A stretch of 16,038 nt of DNA from Lentisphaeria bacterium (GCA_007133055.1 SLNM01000089.1:1-16038); one strand, 5' to 3'. Positions 1 to 7,214 are shown, counted from the stretch's first letter. Program-made: numbers and translations. The notes: generated by a model from the letters alone, not told the origin.

Positions 1-99
1 CAGGCGATTTTTCAGAGACTGCGGCGACTACCCCCTCCGAGAGACTATCAAATCACCGCCAACCCCTTTCAAATCAATGTTGTCTTTGAACTGGACTAG
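1..99 (+). CDS. C-terminal end of a gene, possibly a TonB/TolA-like energy transducer (partial)
   Basis: Reading frame 1 is open from the window edge to a TAG at 97-99 and encodes about 32 residues that end in NPFQINVVFELD. A proline-rich RLPPPRDY segment is followed by a short hydrophobic beta strand at the extreme C-terminus. This resembles the end of TonB and TolA C-terminal domains, where an LPxPP stretch precedes the last beta strand. Such proteins link inner-membrane energy or motor complexes to the outer membrane. The stop lies 36 bp before the next gene on the same strand, so the two may be co-transcribed. The call rests on a very short stretch and could be wrong; that a coding region ends here is more certain than its family. 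Confidence 0.45.
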   Translation, partial: QAIFQRLRRLPPPRDYQITANPFQINVVFELD

Positions 100-107
100 C
101 GGAATCA

Positions 108-121
108 GGTTTCAGGTTTCG
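108..121 (+). repeat. Two-unit GGTTTCA heptamer repeat
   Basis: GGTTTCA occurs once complete (108-114), followed by GGTTTCG (115-121). It is the same heptamer that forms the 13-unit array at 9915-10005, and it lies in the short gap immediately upstream of the ribosome binding site of the next gene. It may be a seed or remnant of the same simple-repeat family. Confidence 0.6.
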
Positions 122-135
122 GGAGATGGCGTGGC

Positions 136-1653
136 ATGCGTTTCAGGCTGGTAATCATTCTGGTTTTCACTGTTCTCTGCCTGGCTTTGACCGGGTTCGG
201 TCAGAGTTTGCGCATTTTGCAAACGACCGATCTGCATGGTCATTTCGAGGGGGTTGGCGAGGAAGATGCGGGCTGGCTGCGCCTGGCCACCCTGATCAAC
301 AAAAAAGGGGCGGAAGCCGGGGAGCGCAACACGCTTCTGATCGATTGCGGGGACACCATTCAAGGCAGCTTCACGTCCGCCCACAGCCAAGGAATGATCG
401 CGGTTGCCATGCTTCAACACCTGCGCTACGATGTCTGGGCGCCGGGCAACCACGAACTGGACTTCGGGGTTGAACAAATGGCCAGGCTGACCGATCGTGC
501 CGGAGCCATGGTGGTCAACGGCAATCTTCGTCTTATCCGTGCCGGCTACGAGCGTCAGTTCCCGGCCTTTCGCGTTTTCGACCGCGGTGGCCTTCGGGTG
601 GCGGTCATCGGCGCTAACTCGGGCTATCTCGACAACTGGCACTGGGGCGAGCATGTCACAGGCTGGCAAGTCGAGTCGGCGGTGTCCATGCTGGAACGTG
701 AATTACAGCGATTGAGTATGATACCGGGTCTTGATCTGATCGTTCTGGCCATCCATCAGGGTTGGCAGCCGAACGATCCACGCGGGGTTAACGAGGTAGT
801 TGAAATCGCCCGTCGCTTTCCGGAAATCGATCTGATTCTGGGAGGACATACCCACCGCGAGTTTCCCGGTCGTCGTATTGGCCCGCGCACCTGGTACGTA
901 CAGGCGGGCGCTCACGGGCGTCATCTGGGAGTGGTGGATGTTGACTTCGACGCCCGCTCGCGCACAGTCCGCAATAGCACTTCCTACCTGCTCGAGGTCG
1001 AGCCTACCACCCCGCGCTGTGCGCGGGCCGAAGCCGCCCTTGCTGCCTGGCTGGAGCCGGCCCGGCAGGCCGCCGCGGAAACGGTCGGACTTCTGGCCGC
1101 CCCTGTCACCGCCCGCGGCCGCCTTGGTCGCAGCAGCCGGACCAGCGAGCTTCTGTCGCGGGCCATCGCCGCCGCCAGCCAGGCCGAGGTGGTCATCCAC
1201 GGGCGCCTTTCCGGAGCCGACCTGGAGGCCGGCCCGGTATCGAGAGCCGATGTCTTTAGGCTGGTTCCCTACGAAAATAAAATCGGCATTCTAAACCTGA
1301 CCCGCAGTGAGCTGGTCAAGATCATTGATGAACAAATGGCGATGCGGCGTTCCTACGCCGCCGGCGGTGTTTACGGGTTGTTTGTCGACCTGGACGAAAA
1401 CGAACGGGTCTCCGGATTGTTCGACCGCGACGGTGCTCCCCTCCCTTCCGACGACCGTCTTTACCGCACCGCCTTCAACAGCTATACTCTGGCCGGCGGC
1501 GGCGGACGTTTCCCGGTTCTACGGCAGTTGGCTGAAAGGGCGGAACATGAGGGATGGAGCGAAAGCACCGGCATCTGGACCCGAGATGCGGTGGTCGATT
1601 ATCTGCGGGCGAATCCGGAACTGATCGTCGAACCAGTCCGCTGGCTGCGCTGA
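136..1653 (+). CDS. Secreted bifunctional-type metallophosphatase / 5'-nucleotidase family protein
   Basis: The 505-residue protein starts with a signal peptide (residues 1-23, hydrophobic core VIILVFTVLCLALTG, likely cut after FGQ) and should act in the periplasm or at the cell surface. The calcineurin-like metallophosphatase domain (about 25-270) carries the dinuclear-metal motifs: TTDLHGH (D32, H34), DCGD (70-73), GNHE (104-107), a lone His at 207 in AIHQG, and GGHTH (236-240). The C-terminal half (about 305-500) matches the 5'-nucleotidase substrate-binding domain, with YENKIGILNLT and the glycine-rich TLAGGGGRF segment. Family members (UshA, CpdB, YfkN types) remove phosphate from nucleotides, cyclic nucleotides or UDP-sugars for salvage; the exact substrate cannot be read from the sequence. 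GGGAG at 121-125 supports the ATG at 136; an in-window ATG at 126 is out of frame. The gene converges on the isomerase-like gene ending at 1712. Confidence 0.9.
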   Translation: MRFRLVIILVFTVLCLALTGFGQSLRILQTTDLHGHFEGVGEEDAGWLRLATLINKKGAEAGERNTLLIDCGDTIQGSFTSAHSQGMIAVAMLQHLRYDVWAPGNHELDFGVEQMARLTDRAGAMVVNGNLRLIRAGYERQFPAFRVFDRGGLRVAVIGANSGYLDNWHWGEHVTGWQVESAVSMLERELQRLSMIPGLDLIVLAIHQGWQPNDPRGVNEVVEIARRFPEIDLILGGHTHREFPGRRIGPRTWYVQAGAHGRHLGVVDVDFDARSRTVRNSTSYLLEVEPTTPRCARAEAALAAWLEPARQAAAETVGLLAAPVTARGRLGRSSRTSELLSRAIAAASQAEVVIHGRLSGADLEAGPVSRADVFRLVPYENKIGILNLTRSELVKIIDEQMAMRRSYAAGGVYGLFVDLDENERVSGLFDRDGAPLPSDDRLYRTAFNSYTLAGGGGRFPVLRQLAERAEHEGWSESTGIWTRDAVVDYLRANPELIVEPVRWLR

Positions 1654-1696
1654 GAAGATGAGGCTGGCATTCGTTTCATTGTTCAGGCCGAATTCG

Positions 1697-1711
1697 CATG
1701 AATTAATCAGG
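1697..1711. repeat. 15-bp repeat CATGAATTAATCAGG, copy 1
   Basis: An identical 15-mer occurs at 4507-4521. This copy abuts the stop codon of the isomerase-like gene at 1712, and the other lies 20 bp beyond the stop of the second isomerase-like gene. It has no extended stem or T-run, so it is not a standard terminator. Confidence 0.45.
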
Positions 1712-2617
1712 TTAGTCGACCCCATGCCCGATATCCTCGAGTATCTTCATAAAACGACGGCCATACTCGATATAGTTCCGATACTTTACTTCCTCCTTCG
1801 AATCCTTGCTTTGGTCGTGAAAAACCACCGCCAGATGGGGTTCCATCGAAATACCGCCGTCATAGCCATGGTTCAGCAATTCCTTGACGATGCGTACAAC
1901 CTCGCCGTCACCCTCGCCCGGAAAAGTGAATTCGGACTCGGGAAAAATCGAGCCGGGTTTGTCCCTGAGAAAACGAGCGTCCTTGATGTGGACATAGGCG
2001 ATGTGCTCTCTGACCCGGCGATAAAACTCCCAGCTTGACTGCCTGGGACGGGGCGGCGGCTGCGCGAAGTCGTCGGTAAAGACCGGATTGCCGGTGTCGA
2101 AGACCAGCTTCAGCCCCGGCACCCGCTCCACCAACTCGAGGCTGTGCCGCCATGACATGCCGCCATAGTTCATGCAGTTCTCATGCACCGGCGTAATACC
2201 GGCATCTCGAAAGCGGGAGACAATATCACGCAGTCGCCGAAACCTCTCCTCTTTCAACTGATCATCGAGCACTTCCCAGTCTTCACCCCGGCGCACCGCA
2301 TAGCTCATGATTCGCACCAGCTTGCAGCCCAGCCGGCACATGCGCGGAATCGCCCGCTCGACCAGCTCGATGGTTTCCTCGAACGGATCGGTAACCTGGC
2401 GACCCCAGTTGGCGATTTCCGATCCGAAACAGTTAACCCTGACACCGGCCGCATCTAGCTGGTCGGCGATCTTCAGGAACTGAGACTCATCGATGCTGTG
2501 AATATTGCCGCCCTCGACGTTGCGGGCCTCGATGTTGCTCCAGCCCAGCTCCTTGGTGGCGCGAATTTGCACCTCCATCGAAGCTCCGGCCTCGTCTGCG
2601 AATCCGGTTAAATACAT
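1712..2617 (-). CDS. Sugar phosphate isomerase/epimerase-like TIM-barrel protein
   Basis: The 301-residue protein belongs to the xylose isomerase-like (AP endonuclease family 2 fold) TIM-barrel superfamily. Strand-end residues typical of the metal site are E30 (NIEARN), E146 (TPVHENC), D174 (LVFDTGNPVF), H210 with K212 and D213 (VHIKDA), and E259 (ISMEPH). Family members epimerise or isomerise sugars, keto-sugars or inositol derivatives; the substrate is unknown here. The ATG at 2617 is chosen because GGAGAG lies 6 bases upstream and the domain starts at once (MYLTGFADEAG). A longer frame to 2692 would run into the palindromic element at 2643-2764 and is rejected. The gene lies downstream of the Gfo/Idh/MocA oxidoreductase on the same strand; without the element the two would be 19 nt apart. 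Confidence 0.88.
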   Translation of the reverse strand: MYLTGFADEAGASMEVQIRATKELGWSNIEARNVEGGNIHSIDESQFLKIADQLDAAGVRVNCFGSEIANWGRQVTDPFEETIELVERAIPRMCRLGCKLVRIMSYAVRRGEDWEVLDDQLKEERFRRLRDIVSRFRDAGITPVHENCMNYGGMSWRHSLELVERVPGLKLVFDTGNPVFTDDFAQPPPRPRQSSWEFYRRVREHIAYVHIKDARFLRDKPGSIFPESEFTFPGEGDGEVVRIVKELLNHGYDGGISMEPHLAVVFHDQSKDSKEEVKYRNYIEYGRRFMKILEDIGHGVD

Positions 2618-2632
2618 GGTTCTCTCCTGCTT

Positions 2633-2642
2633 GAAATCAATT
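2633..2642. repeat. Direct repeat GAAATCAATT flanking element copy A (left)
   Basis: This perfect 10-bp match to 2765-2774 brackets the palindromic element. It lies immediately upstream of the ribosome binding site of the isomerase-like gene (minus strand). It is interpreted as one half of a target-site duplication. Confidence 0.75.
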
Positions 2643-2764
2643 TGAGAATTGCGAAATGCCGATTTCGTAGGTCGACTATCCGAGTCGACCATGCGAATCG
2701 AGCCTGGTCGGGACAGATTCCCAACCTACTATTGGCTCGATTCGCACATTTCGCAATTGTTCCG
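2643..2764 (+). mobile_element. Palindromic MITE/REPIN-like element, copy A
   Basis: The terminal inverted repeats are AATTGCGAAATG (2647-2658) and CATTTCGCAATT (2747-2758), 12 of 12 paired. GTAG (2667-2670) leads into an 8-bp hairpin: GGTCGACT at 2670-2677, loop ATCCG, AGTCGACC at 2683-2690. A second arm is a perfect 12-bp stem, GCGAATCGAGCC (2693-2704) with GGCTCGATTCGC (2734-2745). It encloses GGTCGGGA / TCCCAACC (one imperfect pair, loop CAGAT) and ends in an inverted GTAG (CTAC, 2726-2729). The core aligns without gaps to copy C in reverse orientation, about 95 of 112 positions identical. It encodes no protein, so it must depend on a transposase elsewhere if it is mobile. It separates the oxidoreductase stop from the next gene's ribosome binding site. 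Confidence 0.8.
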
Positions 2765-2774
2765 GAAATCAATT
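2765..2774. repeat. Direct repeat GAAATCAATT flanking element copy A (right)
   Basis: The second half of the putative target-site duplication. It contains the TGA stop (2769-2771, minus strand) of the Gfo/Idh/MocA gene, so insertion occurred at the stop codon without changing the protein. Confidence 0.75.
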
Positions 2775-3932
2775 AAAACTGCCGCTTAGATCGACCGGCC
2801 CATCACCCTTCGTCTTCTTCTGGTAGCGGGAAGTCTTCACCTTTTCCTCGAGCATATTCTGGAAGCGGTCATCGTCAATCGGGATGTCCACCCAACTGTC
2901 AGTCCAGCTCGACAGCAGCATAGCGTTTGACAGCTCCAGGCTATGGATGCCGTCCTGGCCTGGAGCGGTAAGCTTTTCGCCGCAGCGGATGGCATTGGTC
3001 CAGTTTTTCAGAACGCCCAGATGTTCTTCGCCGCCGCCGTTATATGGGACATCACACTTCCAGGTTTCCGGCGCTCCGAATCCGGTCGGAGTGTTTCGAG
3101 TGAATTCGGCCACCGGCTGGCGAGTGCGCCAGAAGGTCAGTTGTCCGTCCTCCATAACCACTTTGCCTCGATCTCCCATAACTTCCAGCCGGTTGGTGCC
3201 GGCCGCCTCGCCGGTACTGGTAATGAACAGGCCGGTGGCACCGTTGTCATATTCGACAAATGCGGTAACATCGTCCTCGACCTCGATGTCGTGGTACTTG
3301 CCAAATGCGCAGAAGGCGCGCACCCGTTTTGGCATGCCGCAAATCCACTGCCAGAGATCGAGATTGTGCGGGCACTGATTAAGCAGGACACCGCCGCCCT
3401 CGCCGCGCCAACTGGCCCGCCAGTCGCCGGAATCATAGTATGACTGCGAGCGAAACCAACTGGTGATGATCCAATTGGTCCGCATCAGCGCACCCAATTC
3501 TCCGGAATCCACCAAGTCCTTGAACTTCTGATGCAAAGGTCGCTGCCGCTGGTTGAACATCAGGCCAAACACCCGGTCGCTTTTGTCGGCCACCCGGTTC
3601 ATTTCCCGAACCGCCTTCGTGTATACGCCCGCCGGTTTTTCGCACAGAACATGCAATCCTTTCTGCAAACCCTCGATGGTCAGAGGCGGATGGTCGTAAT
3701 GCGGGGTGGCGATAATGATCGCGTCAGCCGCGTCGGCGGCAAATAATTCGTCGCTGCTCTCATAAAGAGCAATGTCCGAGCCCAGCTTCTGTTTGGCCCA
3801 TTGCAGACGCTCCGGGTTGAGATCGCAGACCGCCGTCAGCATTGCCCCCGGAACTTTGCCGTCCCGCAGTTGCCGGGCATGACCGCTGCCCATGTTGCCG
3901 ATCCCGATAATCGCCACTCTTATCTTATCCAT
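2769..3932 (-). CDS. Gfo/Idh/MocA-family NAD(P)-dependent oxidoreductase
   Basis: The 387-residue protein has an N-terminal Rossmann fold with GIGNMG (10-15) for NAD(P) binding and an acidic strand end (VCDLNP, 35-40). The signature CEKPAG (97-102) supplies the catalytic lysine K99. The C-terminal alpha/beta domain contains DWRASWRGEGGGVLLNQCPH (170-189), with the usual active-site histidine at 189. Family members oxidise or reduce sugar, inositol or keto-sugar hydroxyls. GGAGAA 8 bases upstream supports the ATG at 3932. It lies between two TIM-barrel isomerase-like genes on the same strand, a common combination in polyol and keto-sugar pathways, so a shared pathway is a reasonable inference but the substrate is not shown. 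Element copy A begins at its stop codon and copy B lies about 30 bp upstream of its start. Confidence 0.9.
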   Translation of the reverse strand: MDKIRVAIIGIGNMGSGHARQLRDGKVPGAMLTAVCDLNPERLQWAKQKLGSDIALYESSDELFAADAADAIIIATPHYDHPPLTIEGLQKGLHVLCEKPAGVYTKAVREMNRVADKSDRVFGLMFNQRQRPLHQKFKDLVDSGELGALMRTNWIITSWFRSQSYYDSGDWRASWRGEGGGVLLNQCPHNLDLWQWICGMPKRVRAFCAFGKYHDIEVEDDVTAFVEYDNGATGLFITSTGEAAGTNRLEVMGDRGKVVMEDGQLTFWRTRQPVAEFTRNTPTGFGAPETWKCDVPYNGGGEEHLGVLKNWTNAIRCGEKLTAPGQDGIHSLELSNAMLLSSWTDSWVDIPIDDDRFQNMLEEKVKTSRYQKKTKGDGPVDLSGSFN

Positions 3933-3962
3933 TGTTTCTGTTCTCCATTATGTTGAGTTTTG

Positions 3963-4138
3963 AGAGAATTGCGAAATGCAGATTTCGTAGGGCGAGAACA
4001 TCCCGACAGGGATATAGGCTCCGCGCCAGCGGGGCAGCGAAGCGGCAATCCTACGGACAGACTCTGTTGCTTCGCAACGGTCCCAACCTACAATTGGCTC
4101 GATTCGCCTATTTCGCAGGGCCGGAATCTGTCCGGCCC
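3963..4138 (+). mobile_element. Palindromic MITE/REPIN-like element, copy B (rearranged, composite)
   Basis: The left end (GAGAATTGCGAAATGC, then GATTTCGTAGG) is nearly identical to copy A, and the right end (CCCAACCTAC, ATTGGCTCGATTCGC, ATTTCGCA to 4117) matches it too. The interior has been replaced. CGTAGG (3986-3991) now pairs with CCTACG (4050-4055) around two hairpins: ATCCC/GGGAT at 4000-4013, and GCTCCGC/GCGGGGC at 4018-4035 with one G-T pair. A further GTTGC/GCAAC hairpin is at 4066-4078. The right end continues straight into a GCAG-led 8-bp hairpin, GGGCCGGA (4118-4125) and TCCGGCCC (4131-4138), with loop ATCTG. I found no flanking direct repeat, consistent with an older or recombined copy. 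It would lie in the 5' leader of the oxidoreductase gene. Confidence 0.65.
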
Positions 4139-4394
4139 AGTCGAATGATGAAACCGGTCGACGCTTACGGACGACGCTTATTTTCTGGAGCCGTCCGGCC
4201 TCGGGCGGTGATTAACGGCGGCGGCCCGCCGTCTCCAGATGCCTGCGGGGATTCCCTAACCTTGTTCCGCGCCTTATCGCGCACGTTGTCGCGCAACATT
4301 ATCGAAAAATATAAGGCCGGGCGACGATTACGGTGGACGAGTATTCGCCACAGCAGCCCCGGGTATCTTATTCGCGCATCTTCCTCCTAGCTTT

Positions 4395-4426
4395 TGACTC
4401 CATGACTTGGTGTCTCCGTGACTCCG
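4395..4426 (+). repeat. Degenerate octamer tandem repeat (TGACTCCG type)
   Basis: Four consecutive octamers are visible: TGACTCCA, TGACTTGG, TGTCTCCG and TGACTCCG. The period of 8 is exact and units differ at one to three positions. It is unlike the heptamer arrays elsewhere in the window. Confidence 0.6.
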
Positions 4427-4506
4427 GGTCGACGAGATCGATGGACGAATTCCGCGCTTCACGCCCCCAATACCCTATACCCGAGCCGGTCACCCGCCTC
4501 ACTTGC

Positions 4507-4521
4507 CATGAATTAATCAGG
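4507..4521. repeat. 15-bp repeat CATGAATTAATCAGG, copy 2
   Basis: Identical to 1697-1711. It lies 20 bp downstream of the stop of the isomerase-like gene at 4542-5330, the same kind of position as copy 1. Confidence 0.45.
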
Positions 4522-4541
4522 CCAGCTCCTTGCGCCTTCCC

Positions 4542-5330
4542 CTACAACCCCATGCCACGCAGGAACTGATAGCTTGACTGCAAGCAATCGAAGGGATCGC
4601 GGCGGCAAGTGTCCTGTTCGATCGCGTACCATCTGACACCGGCCTCCTCGCAAGCCGGTATGATATGATCCCAGTCCATATTGCCCTCTCCGATCGGTGC
4701 CATGACCGGTCCTTCCGGCACGACCTCCTTGTCCTTGAGGTGAATCACCGGCACTCGTCCATGGCATCGCTCCAGGAGTCGGACACAGTTCAGTCCGGCA
4801 TGCTCGACCCAGTAAAGGTCCAGCTCGAGCATCAGTTCTTTCCCGGCCTCGTCGATCAAAATATCCTCGAGCCAGCGGCCGTCATCGCCGCGCATGAACT
4901 CCTTGCTATGGTTATGGTGGCCAAAACGAATTCCCGCCTTTTTCAGGCTGGCGATCACACCGCGCGCATCTTCGACCCAGCGCCGATATCCTTCCGGAGT
5001 GTCGCCGTAGCCGTCGCCGGGAATGCCGCCAATCGCCGCGAAATCGCAGTCAATGGTCTTGTGGAACTCGATCTCCTGATCGATATTGTTCATCAAAGCG
5101 GTCCATGGTCGATGGGTGGCAATACACTTGAGACCGTTGTCATCCAGCATTCTGCGGGCTTCTTTCGCGGACACCTCCGGGTTTTCGCCGTTCATCGCGC
5201 CGACTGCCGACATCTGGACTGCCGTATAACCGATTTCAGAAATTTTGCGAAGGGTTCCAGCCAGATTCCCGGCCGTCCTCGTAAATTCACGAACTGTATA
5301 CATCTGCACTGCCAGTTTGTCCTGCCCCAT
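4542..5330 (-). CDS. Sugar phosphate isomerase/epimerase-like TIM-barrel protein
   Basis: This 262-residue single-domain xylose isomerase-like TIM barrel begins with the family opening KLAVQMYTVREF (5-16). Probable active-site and metal residues are H73 (ATHRPW), the GHHNHSKEF run (137-145), E169 and D171 (LELDLYWVEHAG), H197 with K199 and D200 (HLKDKE), and E238 (AIEQD). GEGNMDW (214-220) matches the conserved GxGxxD/W loop before the last strand. Relatives act as sugar epimerases, isomerases or inosose-type dehydratases; the exact reaction is unknown. The ATG at 5330 is supported by GGGAG 9 bases upstream. It is only distantly similar to the other isomerase-like protein (1712-2617) and is not a recent duplicate. 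It lies 102 bp after hydA on the same strand and probably has its own promoter in that gap. Confidence 0.87.
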   Translation of the reverse strand: MGQDKLAVQMYTVREFTRTAGNLAGTLRKISEIGYTAVQMSAVGAMNGENPEVSAKEARRMLDDNGLKCIATHRPWTALMNNIDQEIEFHKTIDCDFAAIGGIPGDGYGDTPEGYRRWVEDARGVIASLKKAGIRFGHHNHSKEFMRGDDGRWLEDILIDEAGKELMLELDLYWVEHAGLNCVRLLERCHGRVPVIHLKDKEVVPEGPVMAPIGEGNMDWDHIIPACEEAGVRWYAIEQDTCRRDPFDCLQSSYQFLRGMGL

Positions 5331-5383
5331 GGTCTTTTACTCCCACTGATTAAAAAGAAACAATTCTACGTATTAGCGACTAG

Positions 5384-5408
5384 TTCAGACATCTCAACGT
5401 TTCAGACA
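5384..5408. promoter_or_regulatory. Direct repeat TTCAGACA x2 upstream of the isomerase-like gene
   Basis: TTCAGACA occurs at 5384-5391 and 5401-5408, 17 bp start to start, inside the 102-bp gap between hydA and the isomerase-like gene. TATAGT-like and TAATAC-like -10 candidates are on the minus strand nearby, but none has a convincing -35. The pair could bind a regulator of the sugar genes; this is inference from position only. Confidence 0.3.
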
Positions 5409-5426
5409 CTACTATAGCTCTGCAAA

Positions 5427-5444
5427 AATAATTTAAAAATTATT
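5427..5444 (-). terminator. AT-only hairpin overlapping the hydA stop codon
   Basis: AATAATTT (5427-5434) and AAATTATT (5437-5444) form a perfect 8-bp stem with a 2-base gap, and on the minus strand it is followed by a short T-run. With no GC pairs it would be a weak intrinsic terminator at best; it may simply be AT-rich sequence around the stop. Confidence 0.25.
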
Positions 5445-7169
5445 GCGCGGATTATACTTGGTATGCAGCAACTCGTGTGCTCTGGGGCTGCCCGGCTCGC
5501 CCAGGAATTCCTGATAGAGCTTCTGGATATCGGGATTGAGATGCGACTTGCGCACGGGCTTGTTGGCATCCTCCCGGTAAATTGCCTGGCGGCGCTTCTC
5601 GAGAATCTTGGTATCCCCGTGGATGTATGGTTGGCCGCCGCCGTTGAGACAGCCACCGGGGCAGGCCATGATTTCGATCGCATGGTACTCTGCCTCGCCT
5701 TTCTGAATGCTCTCCAGCAACCGACGTGCATTGCCCAGCCCGGAGCTGATCGCCACCTTCAACTCCATGCCCGCCACCGTAACCGTGGCATCGCGAATCC
5801 CTTTCATCCCCCGCACTTCGACAAAATCAAGATTTGACAAATCCTCGCCGGCCAGCCAATCGGCGGTCGTACGCAGAGCCGCCTCCAAAACTCCGCCGCT
5901 GGCTCCGAAAATCACGCCGGCTCCGCTGGACTCACCCAGGGGACGGTCAAAATCCTCATCCTCCAAGTGCTCGAAGACCACTCCCGCCTCCTTGCACATC
6001 GAAGCCAGTTCACGTGTGGAGATGACGATGTCGACATCGCGCACGCCGTTACGCGAAAACTCCTCGCGGGAAGCTTCGTATTTTTTGGCCAGGCAGGGCA
6101 TCACCGAAACCACCACCAGATTTTCCGGCTGCACTCCTATCTTTTCGGCATAGTAGCTTTTGGCGACGGCGCCGAACATCTGCTGTGGCGACTTGGCGGT
6201 CGAGGGAATATGAATCAGGCCGGGGAACTGATGTTCGAAAAACTTAACCCAGCCGGGACAGCAGGAAGTCAGGATAGGCAGGTTTTCACTCTTCTTCAGT
6301 CTTCCGATCAGCTCGGTGGTCTCCTCCATGATCGTCAAATCGGCGGCGAAATCAGTGTCGAACACCTTGTCGAATCCAAGATGCCGCAACGCCGCCACCA
6401 GCTTGCCTGTGGCAATGGTGCCGGGTTCGAGTCCGAACTCCTCCCCGACCGCCACCCGGACCGCAGGTGCAGTCTGCACCACCACAGTCTTGTCCGGATC
6501 GTTGAGAGCCCGCCACACATCGTAGGTGCGATTCATGGCACTCAGGGCGCCGACCGGGCAGGCCGCCACGCACTGGCCGCAAAACACACATTTAGTGTCA
6601 CTCAGCGGGCGCTCCTCGCTCGGCGCCACCACCGCCTCGAAGCCGCGGCGAACCCCTGACAGGATACCAACCGTCTGCATAGTGTTGCAGGCGGTTTCGC
6701 AGCGACGGCACATGATGCACTTGTTCAAATCCCGTACAATACTTTCGTTGGCCAGGTCAACTGGGTAGTTGGACATCTCACCGCTGTAAAGAATGCGGTG
6801 CAGGCCCAGCTCCCCGGCCAGCTCCTGCAAATTGCAGTTTCCGTTTTTCTCGCAGGTCAGACAGTCCTTCGGATGGTCTGACAGCAGAAGGTCCAGGATG
6901 GTCCGACGGGCGTTGATAGCCCTCATGGTATTGGTTCTGACCACCATGCCCTCCAGCACCGGCGTACAGCAGGCAGGCGCCAGGTTGGGTCTCCCTTCGA
7001 TTTCAACCACGCACACCCGGCATGACCCCATGCGATGCTCGACCTCGAAGCAGTCAAGCTCCAAATGGCAGAGCGTGGGTATGTCGATGCCGATTTTGCG
7101 GGCCGCCTGCAAGACGGTGGCGCTCGCGTCCACTTGCACCTGGCGGTCGTTGATTGTCATCTTGATCAT
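5433..7169 (-). CDS. hydA: [FeFe] hydrogenase catalytic subunit HydA (trimeric, NAD(H)-linked type)
   Basis: The 578-residue protein carries the H-cluster where H2 is made or oxidised. From the N-terminus there is a plant-type [2Fe-2S] domain (C34, C50, C53, C67 or C68) and a His-Cys [4Fe-4S] site (H99, C103, C106, C112). Next come two [4Fe-4S] ferredoxin motifs (CIMCRRCETAC 151-161, CVFCGQCVAACP 194-205). The three H-cluster signatures are intact: L1 TSCCPGW (301-307), L2 MPCLAKKYE (357-365) and L3 from E499 to P514 with MACPGGC. The expected ligands are C304, C359, C503 and C507, and C303 is the proton-transfer cysteine. It follows hydC and hydB closely, as in electron-bifurcating group A3 enzymes that couple NADH and ferredoxin oxidation to H2 production. 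The ATG at 7169 has GGAGA upstream; an ATG at 7214 would overlap the hydB stop. Maturases HydEFG are not in the window. Confidence 0.97.
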   Translation of the reverse strand: MIKMTINDRQVQVDASATVLQAARKIGIDIPTLCHLELDCFEVEHRMGSCRVCVVEIEGRPNLAPACCTPVLEGMVVRTNTMRAINARRTILDLLLSDHPKDCLTCEKNGNCNLQELAGELGLHRILYSGEMSNYPVDLANESIVRDLNKCIMCRRCETACNTMQTVGILSGVRRGFEAVVAPSEERPLSDTKCVFCGQCVAACPVGALSAMNRTYDVWRALNDPDKTVVVQTAPAVRVAVGEEFGLEPGTIATGKLVAALRHLGFDKVFDTDFAADLTIMEETTELIGRLKKSENLPILTSCCPGWVKFFEHQFPGLIHIPSTAKSPQQMFGAVAKSYYAEKIGVQPENLVVVSVMPCLAKKYEASREEFSRNGVRDVDIVISTRELASMCKEAGVVFEHLEDEDFDRPLGESSGAGVIFGASGGVLEAALRTTADWLAGEDLSNLDFVEVRGMKGIRDATVTVAGMELKVAISSGLGNARRLLESIQKGEAEYHAIEIMACPGGCLNGGGQPYIHGDTKILEKRRQAIYREDANKPVRKSHLNPDIQKLYQEFLGEPGSPRAHELLHTKYNPRNNF

Positions 7170-7214
7170 AGAATTGTCTCCGAAAACCTTTGAAAAAAAG
7201 CCTAACCTGAACAA

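Larger units (their letters stand above)
4139..4541. other. Intergenic stretch without recognisable gene
   Basis: I see no credible coding region here on either strand; the open frames have no ribosome binding site and no family resemblance. It holds a direct repeat GACGCTTA (4160-4167 and 4174-4181). It also holds a GC-rich inverted structure closed by CTGGAG (4185-4190) and CTCCAG (4233-4238), the octamer array at 4395-4426, and the second copy of CATGAATTAATCAGG (4507-4521). With element B it separates two genes that are adjacent and co-directional, so the stretch may be an accumulation zone for non-coding repeats. Confidence 0.6.

Noticed and set aside
703..1200. Antisense open frames within the nucleotidase gene
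   Set aside because: They are shadows of a GC-rich coding strand with low-complexity Ala/Gly/Arg-rich translations and no ribosome site.
2618..2692. N-terminal extension of the isomerase-like protein
   Set aside because: The extension enters the mobile element and its direct repeat, whereas the ATG at 2617 has a good ribosome site and begins the conserved domain.
2667..2745. Element copy A as an intrinsic transcription terminator only
   Set aside because: The hairpins are strong but lack a following T-run on either strand, and the flanking direct repeats and related copies point to a mobile element.
3932..4390. 152-residue open frame on the plus strand
   Set aside because: It runs through the palindromic element and other repeats, lacks a ribosome binding site and resembles no protein family.
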